64,000 nt of DNA from Acidimicrobiia bacterium (GCA_020832495.1 JAFIEP010000086.1:1-64000), one strand, 5' to 3'; counted from the stretch's first letter, positions 17,271 through 26,285 are shown. The notes: generated by a model from the letters alone, not told the origin. A program made the numbers and translations.

Positions 17271-17350
17271 GCGCAACGCCCACCGACCCCTCACTGTGGC
17301 AGGCTGGTGCACGACCACCGAGGACCACCAGCGGTCACGAGGAGGCAGCC

Positions 17351-18475
17351 GTGCTCGTCCACGCCACGAAGGCGCAGGCAACCGCCGTGTTGGCCGCCAT
17401 GCGCCTCGTGGCCACCGGTGGCGGCACCATGCCGATGTCGAACGCCGACCGGCGAGGCATCGCCGCTGCGTGGCACACCGTGTTCGGGCTCGACGGTGAC
17501 GTCGATTCCGACGACCTCCCCTCGCTCGACACGGGCGCCGTCGCCACTGCGCTCCCCACCGAAGGCGATCTCCGACTCACGGCCGTGCGACTGGTTGCGG
17601 TCATGGCGCTGGTCGACGGGGTGGTCGAGGACGCCAAGCTGTCACTGGTGGGACAGTTGGCCGAGGCGCTCGACGTGCACGCCGACTTCGTCGAGGCGCT
17701 GGCCCATCTGCTGCGCAACGACATCGGATGGGCGGCGTTCGACGAGATCCGCCACAACGTGGCCACCATCCCGGGCATGCCGTGGGAGCCCGACCACCCC
17801 TACGCCCCCTTCCTCCCCTACCGCGACGGCAACGACGACCCGCCCCTGACCGCACGTTACGAATCACTCGCCGACCGCCCACCGGGCAGCCTGGGACGCG
17901 CCTTCGTCCACCACTACCGGTCGAACGGCTACGCCCTTCCGGGGCTACCCGATGCCGTGGCCGAGGTGTGGGCCACCGCACACGACTGCCTGCACATCCT
18001 GTCGGGCTACTCGACGTCGGCCCAGGGGGAGCTGCTCGTGGCCGCCTTCACCGGCGGCATGCTCCGACGTGACGACGACCTGATGGAGAGCCACATCCTC
18101 CCGACGATCCTCATCTACCACATGGGTATCGACATCAACAAGGGTCTCAACGCCGGCGATGCCGAACGCATGGCGGCTGATCCGTCGTGGCGCGACAACT
18201 ACCAGGGCAACGTCCACCTGGGCCTCGACCCGGCGAAGCTGTGGGCCGCGTGGGGCCGTGGACGGGCCATGACCTGCGACGTCTACTCGGGACACTGGGA
18301 CTTCTGGGACCACGTCGACGAGCAGGTGAGCGACCTGCGCCGGCGCTGGGAGATTCCACCCCTCGAACCGTCGCTGGCTGCGCTTCCCGACGACGCCATC
18401 GTCCGCGACGACTACCTACGAGCGGGCATGACCCCGCCACCGCAGTTGGGTCCCGACGCCATCAAGGACCACTGA
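17351..18475 (+). CDS. TerB-like and COQ4-like two-domain protein
   Basis: A 374-residue protein. Residues about 75-135 look like an all-helical TerB domain (VRLVAVMALVDGVVEDAKLS, then LAEALDVHADFVEAL). Residues about 175-330 resemble COQ4: GSLGRAFVHHYRSNGY, the metal motif HDCLH at 211-215 with Glu 227 (HDxxH-x11-E), and GYSTSAQGELLVAAF. COQ4 proteins bind a divalent metal and act in ubiquinone synthesis, yet actinobacteria use menaquinone, so the substrate here must differ. GTG 17351 has GAGGAGG 7 bases upstream. It lies downstream of the vWA gene. The biochemical role is unknown. Confidence 0.75.
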   Translation: MLVHATKAQATAVLAAMRLVATGGGTMPMSNADRRGIAAAWHTVFGLDGDVDSDDLPSLDTGAVATALPTEGDLRLTAVRLVAVMALVDGVVEDAKLSLVGQLAEALDVHADFVEALAHLLRNDIGWAAFDEIRHNVATIPGMPWEPDHPYAPFLPYRDGNDDPPLTARYESLADRPPGSLGRAFVHHYRSNGYALPGLPDAVAEVWATAHDCLHILSGYSTSAQGELLVAAFTGGMLRRDDDLMESHILPTILIYHMGIDINKGLNAGDAERMAADPSWRDNYQGNVHLGLDPAKLWAAWGRGRAMTCDVYSGHWDFWDHVDEQVSDLRRRWEIPPLEPSLAALPDDAIVRDDYLRAGMTPPPQLGPDAIKDH

Positions 18476-18524
18476 GCGGCGAGCTCCCGGTCCACACCGA
18501 TGACGCCAACACTCCAACGACCGG

Positions 18525-18557
18525 CGCCCGCCGCTCCCTCAGTCCGGGCGGCGGGCG
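18525..18557. terminator. Inverted repeat between convergent genes
   Basis: CGCCCGCCG and CGGCGGGCG give a perfect 9-bp stem with a 15-base loop. It lies where the TerB-COQ4-like gene (plus) meets the ion channel gene (minus), overlapping the channel's last codons. With no T-tract its terminator role is tentative, but it could serve both strands. Confidence 0.3.
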
Positions 18558-19459
18558 TCGAGCACCCGACGCAAGTCGGCCACCTCGGCCCGCAACTCCC
18601 GGATCTCGCTCAAGAGGACCCTGACTTCGGTCTCGGACTCCGTGGCTCCTGCGACCGCTGCGGCACCTGCCACGGCAGCCGACGTTCCCGCAGTGGTCGC
18701 CGACGGTCGATCGCCTGCCGGATCCCGCTCGTCGGCCGGAGCATCGCCCTGGCCACCATCGTCGACGTAGTCGTCGTCCTCGCTCTGGAACAGTGATGCC
18801 AACGATCCGGCCATCGTGCCGAACAACGCCACACCGGACACGATGAGCAGACCGGCCACCCAACGAGCGAAGTCGGTGGTCGGCACCAGGTCGCCGTAGC
18901 CGACGGTGGCCACCGTCACGATGCCCCACCACACGGCGTCGCCGTAGCTGTCGAACCCCGCCGCGCCGTCCTCTGCCTGGTAGACGATGTAGGAGCAGCC
19001 CAACCAGATGGCGACGAAGTAGATGATGGCCTTGTTGAGCCGGTCGACCAGACGGCGGAAACCCGGCATGGCCGCCACGGCGACGGCAATGCGCACCAGG
19101 CGAGCCAGACGCAGCACGCCGAGCAACTGGCTCGACGCCCCGAACACGACGTACCAGGGGAACGTCGCCACCACGATGAGCAGGTCCACGCGTCCCCAGC
19201 CCGAGCGCAGGTAGTTGGACCTCAGCTTCATCCGGACGACGAAGTCGATGAGGAACACACCCCAGAACACGAAGTCGAGCACCTCGACCACACGCTCGCC
19301 CCGCTCGCCGATCCCGCCGTCGAACACCACGATGAGCGGGATGATCGCCGCCAGGATGATGAACGGCCGCGAGACCCGGTCCCAGCGTTCGTAGGGTGTC
19401 TCGGCGTGACGGCGGGAGCGGCGACGAACGAGCCGCTGAGGAGGTGTCGTCTCAGTCAC
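18539..19459 (-). CDS. Voltage-gated-type potassium channel
   Basis: A 306-residue six-helix ion transporter. Hydrophobic spans include IILAAIIPLIVV, VFWGVFLIDFVV and VDLLIVVATFPWYVVFG. An S4-like VLRLARLVRI (115-124) carries spaced arginines. The pore has VTVATVGYGD, so the filter TVGYG at 185-189 marks K+ selectivity. After the last helix come an acidic linker and a C-terminal coiled coil (VLLSEIRELRAEVADL) that could tetramerise the channel. GTG 19459 has a GAGGCGA about 5 bases upstream. It starts 12 bases after the flavoprotein stop. Confidence 0.9.
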   Translation of the reverse strand: MTETTPPQRLVRRRSRRHAETPYERWDRVSRPFIILAAIIPLIVVFDGGIGERGERVVEVLDFVFWGVFLIDFVVRMKLRSNYLRSGWGRVDLLIVVATFPWYVVFGASSQLLGVLRLARLVRIAVAVAAMPGFRRLVDRLNKAIIYFVAIWLGCSYIVYQAEDGAAGFDSYGDAVWWGIVTVATVGYGDLVPTTDFARWVAGLLIVSGVALFGTMAGSLASLFQSEDDDYVDDGGQGDAPADERDPAGDRPSATTAGTSAAVAGAAAVAGATESETEVRVLLSEIRELRAEVADLRRVLDARRPD

Positions 19460-19471
19460 GACTCGCCTCGG

Positions 19472-21106
19472 TCATCGCGAACGGCCCACGATGACGCCCG
19501 GGTTGCAGACACCGGCAGGGTCCAATGCGCTCTTGGCCGCAGCGATGGCCCGCCCGACCACATCGGGCCGCTGCTGCTCGTACCACGGCATGTGGTGGCG
19601 ACCGACAGCGTGGTGGTGGGTGATGGTGCCACTGTTGGACAACAGTGCCTCAGAGGCTGCTGCCTTGATCTCGTCCCATATGGCCATCTCGTCGCCGGGG
19701 CGGCCCGGGGCATAGACCGTGAAGTAGGGAGCGGGTCCGTCGGGGTAGACGTGGGTGAACCGACAGGTCACCACGCCGAACCCACACCGCCGGGCGGTCA
19801 CCTCGTGCACGGCATCGGTGACCGCTGTGTGCAGGTCGCCAAACCGATCCCAGGGGCAGGCGGTCTCGAAGGTCTCGACGATCATGCTCATGCGCACCAG
19901 AGCGTCGCGGGTGTAGGGCGCCCGCAGGAACGAGTTCCGCCAGGCGCCGACCGCTCCCTCGCGTCCGGCGGCGTCGGTGGACGCCGTGTCGGTGTGCGTC
20001 ACGCCGGCCGGCACTCGACCGCCGTGGTCCCCACAGAGCTCGACGGCACGCTCCATGGCAGCCGACGGCGGGTGGTCGGCCGACTCGAAGCCCAGCACCA
20101 GCAGTGCCGAGCCGTCCTCCACGCCGGCGGACAGCGCTGCCTCTCCCCCGTCCAACAGCCGACAGTTGCTGGGTGCCAGCCCTGATTGTGACAGGGCGCG
20201 CACGGCCTCGGCGCCGGTGGCGAGGTTCGCGAAGTGCACCCCGGCCGACGCTTTGAAGCGCGGGCGGTCCTGCAGGCGCATCCACGCCTCGGTGATCACC
20301 CCCAACGAGCCTTCCGAGCCCAGGAACAGCCGATCGGGCGACGGCCCGGCCCCGGAGCCGGGCAGGCGGCGGGACTCGCTGATGCCGGTGGGGGTCACCG
20401 TGCGCATCGACGCCACCATGTCGTCGATGTGGGTGAGCACCGTGGCGTAGTGACCACCGGAGCGGGTGGCCAACCAGCCGCCGAGGGTGGAGAACTCGAA
20501 TGACTGCGGGAAGTGCCGCAGGGTGAGCCCGTGCGGGCGGAGTTGGTCCTCGAGCACCGGACCGAGGGCGCCCGCCTGGATACGGGCCGAGCGCGACGTG
20601 CGCTCCACCTCGAGCACCCTATCCATGCGCGTGAGGTCCAGGCTCACCGCCCCGGCGAAGCCCTCACCCACGTCCGGCTCCACCCCACCCACCACCGACG
20701 AGCCGCCGCCGTAGGGCACGACGGCGATGTCGGCGTCGCTGCACCATTCGAGCACCGCCACCACATCGGCTTCGTCGCGGGGGTGCACGACCACGTCGGG
20801 TGGGTGCGGGAGCTGCCCGTAACTGGCCTGCACCACGTCGCGGTAGGCCTTGCCCAGACTGTGGCCGGCGCGGTCACGATCGGTGATCGAGCAGAGGTGG
20901 GCCAGTGCCGCGGGCGGCTCGATGCGAGGCCGGGGAAGGTCCAGGTCGGCCAGCCGCGGGGCCGGGCGAACCTCGAGGCCGTCGAGACCGAAGCGCGCAG
21001 CGATGCTGGTGGCCAGCTTGGCCGTCTGCTCGTCGGTGAGCGCCTCGTCCTCCCAACCCCATCCCCACCACGATCGCTGCCGTTGTTCGGTGCTCACGGA
21101 CCCCAC
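19472..21106 (-). CDS. FAD-linked oxidase family, alkyldihydroxyacetone-phosphate-synthase-like
   Basis: A 544-residue VAO/PCMH-fold flavoprotein. The FAD domain shows PPDVVVHPRDEADVVAVLEW, VPYGGGSSVVGGV, and HFPQSFEFSTLGGWLATRSG, with LFLGSEGSLGVIT after it. Near the C-terminus THHHAVGRHHMPWY corresponds to the His-rich active-site loop of AGPS, which exchanges the acyl chain of acyl-DHAP for a fatty alcohol in ether-lipid synthesis. No fatty acyl-CoA reductase is adjacent. Starts GTG 21106 and GTG 21097 are both possible; GAGGGA favours 21106. Substrate is uncertain, since D-lactate/glycolate oxidases are related. Confidence 0.85.
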   Translation of the reverse strand: MGSVSTEQRQRSWWGWGWEDEALTDEQTAKLATSIAARFGLDGLEVRPAPRLADLDLPRPRIEPPAALAHLCSITDRDRAGHSLGKAYRDVVQASYGQLPHPPDVVVHPRDEADVVAVLEWCSDADIAVVPYGGGSSVVGGVEPDVGEGFAGAVSLDLTRMDRVLEVERTSRSARIQAGALGPVLEDQLRPHGLTLRHFPQSFEFSTLGGWLATRSGGHYATVLTHIDDMVASMRTVTPTGISESRRLPGSGAGPSPDRLFLGSEGSLGVITEAWMRLQDRPRFKASAGVHFANLATGAEAVRALSQSGLAPSNCRLLDGGEAALSAGVEDGSALLVLGFESADHPPSAAMERAVELCGDHGGRVPAGVTHTDTASTDAAGREGAVGAWRNSFLRAPYTRDALVRMSMIVETFETACPWDRFGDLHTAVTDAVHEVTARRCGFGVVTCRFTHVYPDGPAPYFTVYAPGRPGDEMAIWDEIKAAASEALLSNSGTITHHHAVGRHHMPWYEQQRPDVVGRAIAAAKSALDPAGVCNPGVIVGRSR

Positions 21107-21225
21107 GCTCCCTCGTCGTCGTTGCCGTCGTCACGGCGCATGGCCATCAGGTAGCGAATGCAGAGCACGACCGTGCCGCCGCTGGCCACGATGCCCACCA
21201 CGGCGAACCAGACGTCGTCCGACAC
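21094..21225 (-). CDS. 43-residue single-span membrane peptide
   Basis: A short open frame that reads VSDDVWFAVVGIVASGG followed by TVVLCIRYLMAMRRDD and an acidic end. It has one membrane-length hydrophobic stretch with positive residues (RYLMAMRR) after it, so the N-terminus is outside. It overlaps the first 13 bases of the flavoprotein gene in another frame. GTG 21225 has TAGGGT 7 bases upstream. Codon third positions are G/C-rich, as in the neighbours. Function unknown; it may modulate or anchor a neighbour such as the channel. Confidence 0.5.
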   Translation of the reverse strand: MSDDVWFAVVGIVASGGTVVLCIRYLMAMRRDDGNDDEGAWGP

Positions 21226-21232
21226 GGCGACG

Positions 21233-21238
21233 ACCCTA
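21233..21238 (-). promoter_or_regulatory. TAGGGT -10 box, 7 bases before the 43-residue frame
   Basis: TANNNT hexamer in the 55-base gap after pheT. It would give a leaderless or near-leaderless mRNA for the small membrane peptide, flavoprotein and channel genes. Confidence 0.4.
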
Positions 21239-21280
21239 ATGGGGCTCGACCAGTCGCCGCTGACCGGCCGCTCCCCGGGC

Positions 21281-23653
21281 TCAGCCGCGTTGGCGCGCCT
21301 GGTGGTGCGATCCGGCCGCCGCCACCATGGCGGCGCTCACCTCGGCTACCTCGGCGTCGGTGAGTGTCCGGTCGGCGGCCTGCAGCCGCACCCGGTAGGC
21401 GAGCGAGCGGTGTCCGTCCTCGATGCCCGCCCCGCGGTACGTGTCGAACAACCGCACCCAGGCCACCAGGTCGCCACCGGCGGCTACCAGGGTGCGCCGC
21501 AAGGCCATGGCCGACACGTCGTCGGACACCACGAAGGCCAGGTCGACGTCGCTCGAGGGGAAGCGCGACACCGTGCGGTAGTGGGCCGGGCCAGCCGGGC
21601 GGGCCAGCACGGCGGCCAGGTCCAGTTCCAGCCAGGCCACCCGCTCGTCGATACCCAGCGCCTCGACCACCGCCGGGTCGATCTCCCCCACCCAGCCGGC
21701 CTCCGTGGGCCCAGCGCCCGCCGGCAGCAGGATGCGCGCCGAGCGGGTGGGGTGCAGTCCGGGCGTCGGCTCGTTGTGCAGGTCCCACCCCTCGATGCCG
21801 AAGGACTCGAGCACGACGTCGAGCACGGCAACCGCTGCCGGCGCCTCGTCACCGGCCAGTGCCACACCGAGGTGCTCGGGTTCGTCCGGCAGCACCCCGT
21901 CGGTGGGCAGGAACACGGTGCCCACCTCGAACAGCCGCACACCGGGGTTGCGGTGGGCTGCGTTGTGGGCGACGGCTGCAAGCAGCCCGGGACGCAACGA
22001 GGTGCGTAGCACCGACTCCTCGGCGGCCATCGGGTTGGTGAGGACCATGGCGTCGGTGGGAGCACCGCAGCGCTCGAGCTGCTCGGGCGACAGCAGCGGC
22101 GACGGCATGGCCTCGGCCAGACCCAGGCCGGCCACCACTGCTCGCAGTCGACGACGGTCCCGTTGGCGATCGGTGAGCGATCCCGTCTGGGGCGACGCCG
22201 GTCGCCGCGACGGCAGCGACGAATAGCTGAGGTGGCGAGCCACCTCCTCGACCACGTCGGTCTCGGTCCGGGTGTCGTAGCGATACGACGGCACCACGAC
22301 ATCGAGGTCAGCGCCGGCCGACGCGCAGGTGAAGCCGATCGGGGTGAGTTCGGCGGCCACGGCACCCGCATCGAGGTCGGTGCCGAGCAGTCGGTTCACC
22401 CGCGCAGTGCGCACCCGTACCGGCTGGCGGTCGGGCAGCTCACCGCGTGCATCGAGCGAACCGGCGAGCAGCGTGGCGCCGCTCGTGGCCAGCAACTCGG
22501 CGAAGCGTTCGGCCGCCCGCTCCACCACCTCGGGATCACAGCCACGTTCGAAACGCATCGACGCCTCGCTGCGCAGACCCAGGCGACGCGACGAACGGGC
22601 GATGGTCATCGGGTCCCACCAGGCCATCTCGAGCAGTACCCGCTGGGTCGACGCCGAGATCTCGGTGGAAGCACCACCCATGACCCCGGCGATGCCGATG
22701 GCCCGGTCCTCGGCATCGGCGATGACGCCGTCGGCCCCGTCCAGGGTGCGTTCGGCGTCGTCGAGGGTGGTGATGCGCTCGCCGTCGTTCGCCCAGCGGA
22801 CCCGCAGCCCTGGCCCGCTCACCAGGTCGAGGTCGTAGGTGTGGTTCGGTTGGCCCAACTCCAACATCACGTAGTTGGAGACGTCCACCACCGAGTTGAT
22901 GGGCCGCATCCCCGCACAGCGCAACCGATGGGCCATCCACGCCGGCGACGAACCGACGACGACGTCCTCGAGCACCCGAACGTGGAAGCGGCCGCACAGC
23001 TCCGGTGCCGAGATCTCGACCGTGGGCGGCCGGCCCGCGCCCCAGGGTGCGTCGGCCCCGGCCCGCCGAGGCTTCGGCGTGGGCAGCTCGAACGGAAGGC
23101 GCAGCCGAGCCGCCAGGTCGCGGGCCACGCCGGCGACCGACATGGCGTCGGGACGGTTGGGGTTGATCTCGAGGTCGTAGAGCACGTCGGGGGTGACCCC
23201 GATCGCCTCGGCCAGCGGCGTGCCCAGAGCCAGGTCACCGGGGAGGACCCAGATGCCTTCGTGGTCGTCGCCCATGGCCAGCTCCCGAGCGGAGCACAGC
23301 ATCCCGTTCGACCATTCGCCGCGCAGCTTGCGGCGTTCGATGGTCATGCCGTTGGCCATGGTGGTGCCCAACGTGGCCAACGGGACGAGGTCGCCCTCGG
23401 CCATGTTGAACGCCCCGCAACAGATCTGGGTGGCCTCGCCGTCGCCGGCGTCGACGTCGACGAGTTGGATGCGCTCGGCGTCGGGATGGGGTCGCAAGGC
23501 CAGCACACGGGCCACCACGACCCCGTCGAGTCCGCCACCGACGTGGTCGATCGACTCGACGGCCATGCCGAGGTCACTCATCTGGTCGCCCAACTCGACC
23601 GGGTCGCCCTCGAAGGGGGCGAACTCGCGTAGCCATGACAGGAGCACCTTCAT
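21281..23653 (-). CDS. pheT: Phenylalanyl-tRNA synthetase beta subunit
   Basis: A 790-residue protein of the usual length that joins PheS in an alpha2-beta2 enzyme charging tRNA-Phe. Order visible: MKVLLSWLREFAP (N-term), tRNA-binding OB domain with VVARVLALRPHPDAERIQLV, B3/B4 editing region, B5 with ERFAELLATSG following MRFERGCDP, and the C-terminal anticodon-binding ferredoxin-like domain (RFPSSDVDLAFVV and SLAYRVRLQ). ATG 23653 overlaps the pheS TGA by one base (TGATG), so subunits are made in step. Confidence 0.97.
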   Translation of the reverse strand: MKVLLSWLREFAPFEGDPVELGDQMSDLGMAVESIDHVGGGLDGVVVARVLALRPHPDAERIQLVDVDAGDGEATQICCGAFNMAEGDLVPLATLGTTMANGMTIERRKLRGEWSNGMLCSARELAMGDDHEGIWVLPGDLALGTPLAEAIGVTPDVLYDLEINPNRPDAMSVAGVARDLAARLRLPFELPTPKPRRAGADAPWGAGRPPTVEISAPELCGRFHVRVLEDVVVGSSPAWMAHRLRCAGMRPINSVVDVSNYVMLELGQPNHTYDLDLVSGPGLRVRWANDGERITTLDDAERTLDGADGVIADAEDRAIGIAGVMGGASTEISASTQRVLLEMAWWDPMTIARSSRRLGLRSEASMRFERGCDPEVVERAAERFAELLATSGATLLAGSLDARGELPDRQPVRVRTARVNRLLGTDLDAGAVAAELTPIGFTCASAGADLDVVVPSYRYDTRTETDVVEEVARHLSYSSLPSRRPASPQTGSLTDRQRDRRRLRAVVAGLGLAEAMPSPLLSPEQLERCGAPTDAMVLTNPMAAEESVLRTSLRPGLLAAVAHNAAHRNPGVRLFEVGTVFLPTDGVLPDEPEHLGVALAGDEAPAAVAVLDVVLESFGIEGWDLHNEPTPGLHPTRSARILLPAGAGPTEAGWVGEIDPAVVEALGIDERVAWLELDLAAVLARPAGPAHYRTVSRFPSSDVDLAFVVSDDVSAMALRRTLVAAGGDLVAWVRLFDTYRGAGIEDGHRSLAYRVRLQAADRTLTDAEVAEVSAAMVAAAGSHHQARQRG

Positions 23654-24684
23654 CAGAACTGCTCCAGGAAGCGGATGTCGTTGGTGAACAGCTCGCGCAG
23701 GTCGTCGACGCCGTTGCGCTGCGCGGTCATGCGGTCGATGCCGAACCCGAAGGCGAAGCCCGTCCACTCCTCGGGGTCGTAGCCCACCGCAGCGAACACG
23801 TTCGGGTGCACCATGCCGCAGCCCCCCAGCTCCAACCAGCCGGTGCCACCGCAGGAACGGCAGCCGTCGCCACCGCAGAACACGCAGGTGATGTCGAATT
23901 CGGCCGACGGTTCGGTGAAAGGGAAGTAGGAGGGCCGCAACCTCGAGTGAATGGAGCGACCGAAGTAGGTGGTGGTGAACGCCTCGAGCGTGCCGGCCAG
24001 GTCGGCGAAGGAGATCCCCCGGTCGACCACCAGCCCCTCGATCTGGTGGAACACGGGCGTGTGGGAGGCATCGGCGGTGTCCCGGCGGTACACCCGTCCC
24101 GGCATCACCGAGTAAATGGGCGGTTCGCTCTCGGACATCACCCGGATCTGCACCGGCGAGGTGTGGGTCCGCAACAGCACGGTGCCGGGTTCACCCGAAT
24201 CGAGGTAGAGGGTGTCCCACATGCCTCGCGCCGGGTGCGCCGGCGGCAGGTTCAGCGCCTCGAAGTTGTACCAGTCGGTCTCCACCTCGGGACCTTCGGC
24301 CACGGTGAAGCCCATGCCGACGAACACGTCCTCGAGCTCGTCGCGGGCCTGGGTGACGAGGTGGAGGTGGCCGGCGCGACCGCCGGGTGACTCGGTCAGG
24401 TCGAGCCGTTCGGCCTCGAGCAGCTCGGCCCGGGCTGCCGCGGCCAGTTCACTGCGCCGTGTCTCCACGGCAGTGGCCACCTCGGCCCGGGCTTCGTTGA
24501 GTCGTCGCCCGAGCTCCTTGCGTTGGTCCGGCTCGAGCGCACCCAGCGACCGCTTCGCCGCGTTCAGCGGCGCCGACTTGGCACCGAGGGCGGCTTCCAC
24601 GGCGGCCAGCGACTCGAGGTCGTCGGCTGCTCGCACCGAGGCCACCGCTTCGCTGGCGGCGCGGTCCACATCCTCGGCGTTCAT
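23653..24684 (-). CDS. pheS: Phenylalanyl-tRNA synthetase alpha subunit
   Basis: A 343-residue class II synthetase catalytic subunit. The N-terminal helical arm (about 1-85) is followed by HPARGMWDTLYL, motif 2 region VLLRTHTSPVQIR, PGRVYRRDTADASHTPVFHQ, then FPFTEPSAEFDI and motif 3 FAFGFGIDRMTAQRNG. A small Cys cluster, CVFCGGDGCRSCGG, is in its standard place. ATG 24684 lies after GCAGGGTGAGAGC. The 67-base gap to the methyltransferase gene holds an AT-rich GTATTCGATTTG that might be a promoter. No T-box motifs were seen. Confidence 0.97.
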   Translation of the reverse strand: MNAEDVDRAASEAVASVRAADDLESLAAVEAALGAKSAPLNAAKRSLGALEPDQRKELGRRLNEARAEVATAVETRRSELAAAARAELLEAERLDLTESPGGRAGHLHLVTQARDELEDVFVGMGFTVAEGPEVETDWYNFEALNLPPAHPARGMWDTLYLDSGEPGTVLLRTHTSPVQIRVMSESEPPIYSVMPGRVYRRDTADASHTPVFHQIEGLVVDRGISFADLAGTLEAFTTTYFGRSIHSRLRPSYFPFTEPSAEFDITCVFCGGDGCRSCGGTGWLELGGCGMVHPNVFAAVGYDPEEWTGFAFGFGIDRMTAQRNGVDDLRELFTNDIRFLEQF

Positions 24685-24751
24685 GCTCTCACCCTGCCCT
24701 CGCCCAACCACCGCCGACAAATCGAATACTTCCCGCTCGGGCCGGGTGGTG

Positions 24752-25576
24752 TCACGGCTCTGCACCGTCGTCGGTGTGCCGGCGGCGACGGGCCAGTTCG
24801 AACAGCAGGATCGACCCGGCCACGGCCACGTTGAGGCTCTCCAGCCCACCGGCCATGGGGATGGCCACCGTCTCGTCGAGACGCTCCGCCAGCGCCGGGT
24901 CGATGCCGTGGGTCTCGTTGCCGAGCACCAGCACCGTCCCCCGCCGCCCGGCTGGTCGTCGCATGGCCTCGGGCGCGTCGTAGGGACGTCCCCCGGCATC
25001 GGCCCCCACGACGTGCAGGTCTCCCAGACCCTCCACGAGGTCGTCGATCGACACCCCCACGACCACCGGGAGTCGCAACAACGAACCGGCGGCTGCCCGA
25101 ACGACCTTCGGGGCGAACAGGTCGGTACTGCCGGCGGTGGCAGCCACCCCGGCCACACCGGCGCCCTCGGCGCTGCGCACCAGCGTGCCGGCGTTGCCGG
25201 GGTCGGCGACACCGCAGAGCACGAGCCCCGGGTGTTCGCCGTCGACGGCGCCCAGCACGTCGACGAACGAGGGCGTCGGTCGAGCGGCCACCGCCAGCAC
25301 GGGTCGTGGGGCGACGGCATCGCTGAGCGCACCGAGGACGCCGGGGCGGACCGTGCGGACCCGGCACCCGGCGGCGATGGCCACCGACACCGCCTCAGCC
25401 ACCTTGGGGTCGTCGCCCTCCTCGGCGAACACCACCTCGAGCTGTGCCCCGCTGGCCACCGCGTCGAGCACGACGGTGGGTCCTTCGAGGACCAGCACGT
25501 TCTCACCACGGCGCACGTCGGGGCGCGCCAAGAGATGGCGGACCCGCTGCAGCTCGGGGTGGCGCGGACCGATCAG
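24752..25576 (-). CDS. SpoU/TrmH-family rRNA methyltransferase (TsnR-like); probable CTG start
   Basis: About 274 residues. SPOUT motifs: [17 protein letters not shown] (motif 1), [15 protein letters not shown] (motif 2) and [17 protein letters not shown] (motif 3). An N-terminal L30e-like substrate-binding part includes [16 protein letters not shown]. Family members usually begin with an xRHPxLQRxRxLL element; here [19 protein letters not shown] is coded just before the first standard start (TTG 25531), leaving CTG 25576, which overlaps the rplT stop as CTGA. Mycobacteria also carry tsnR between rplT and pheS, so a 23S rRNA 2'-O-methyltransferase is likely, site unknown. Confidence 0.85.
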   Translation of the reverse strand: MIGPRHPELQRVRHLLARPDVRRGENVLVLEGPTVVLDAVASGAQLEVVFAEEGDDPKVAEAVSVAIAAGCRVRTVRPGVLGALSDAVAPRPVLAVAARPTPSFVDVLGAVDGEHPGLVLCGVADPGNAGTLVRSAEGAGVAGVAATAGSTDLFAPKVVRAAAGSLLRLPVVVGVSIDDLVEGLGDLHVVGADAGGRPYDAPEAMRRPAGRRGTVLVLGNETHGIDPALAERLDETVAIPMAGGLESLNVAVAGSILLFELARRRRHTDDGAEP

Positions 25577-25965
25577 GCCGACTCGCTCACCGCTTCGGCA
25601 TTGGCTGCGCCCGGCGCATGCTCCTTGGCCGTGGCCACCAGCGCGGCGAACGCCGCCGGCTCACGAACGGCCAGGTCGGCCAGGATCTTGCGGTCCACCT
25701 CGATCTCGGCAGCCCGCAACCCGGCGATGAAACGGCTGTAGCTGATGCCCTCGGCGCGACAGGCGGCGTTGATCCGCTGGATCCACAGCTTACGGAACTC
25801 GCCCTTCCGGGCGCGACGGTCCCGATGGGCGTACTGCAGCGAGTGCATGACCTGCTCGTTGGCGGAGCGCCAGGAACGGCTCTTGTTGCCGTAGTACCCC
25901 TTCGCTCGCTCGAGCGTCACCCGACGCTTCTTCTTGGCGTGCACAGCGCGCTTGACACGGGCCAT
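25573..25965 (-). CDS. rplT: 50S ribosomal protein L20
   Basis: A 130-residue protein that binds 23S rRNA early in assembly. It starts [15 protein letters not shown] and has the conserved [37 protein letters not shown] and [17 protein letters not shown]. It is slightly longer than usual through an Ala-rich tail. ATG 25965 has AAAGGAG 6 bases upstream; a GTG just before is not preferred. It is the third gene of the infC-rpmI-rplT operon. Confidence 0.97.
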   Translation of the reverse strand: MARVKRAVHAKKKRRVTLERAKGYYGNKSRSWRSANEQVMHSLQYAHRDRRARKGEFRKLWIQRINAACRAEGISYSRFIAGLRAAEIEVDRKILADLAVREPAAFAALVATAKEHAPGAANAEAVSESA

Positions 25966-26038
25966 CACGAACTCCTTTCGATGAGGTGGGGGCCACCGAG
26001 GCCCCGAGATCGGTGCGGCAGCGGGACTGCCGGGCTGT

Positions 26039-26233
26039 TCAGATGCCGAGCTGGCGGCGGACGGCGTCGCGGTTGGCGGCGTCCACCTCGCCGACGCCGC
26101 GGAGGCGGCGCTTGCGGCGGCTCGACTTCTTCTCGAGGATGTGGCTCAGGTTGGCCCGGCGGCGGACGATCTTGCCGGAGCCGGTGACCTTGAAGCGCTT
26201 GGCCGCGCCTCGGTGCGTCTTCATCTTGGGCAT
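26039..26233 (-). CDS. rpmI: 50S ribosomal protein L35
   Basis: A 64-residue, very basic protein of normal length: [20 protein letters not shown], then [20 protein letters not shown] and a tail ending VRRQLGI. ATG 26233 has GGAG 6 bases upstream (GGAGACCTCC). It lies 52 bases after infC and 73 bases before rplT. Confidence 0.97.
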   Translation of the reverse strand: MPKMKTHRGAAKRFKVTGSGKIVRRRANLSHILEKKSSRRKRRLRGVGEVDAANRDAVRRQLGI

Positions 26234-26285
26234 GGAGGTCTCCATCGTTTCGGTGCGGGCGGACCCGCACTCGGAGGCGGGCCCG

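Noticed and set aside
22163-23632. Plus-strand open frame of 489 codons within pheT
   Set aside because: Fully antisense to the conserved PheT domains, with no recognisable protein pattern.
24685-24751. T-box leader before pheS
   Set aside because: The gap is only 67 bases and contains no T-box sequence or terminator.
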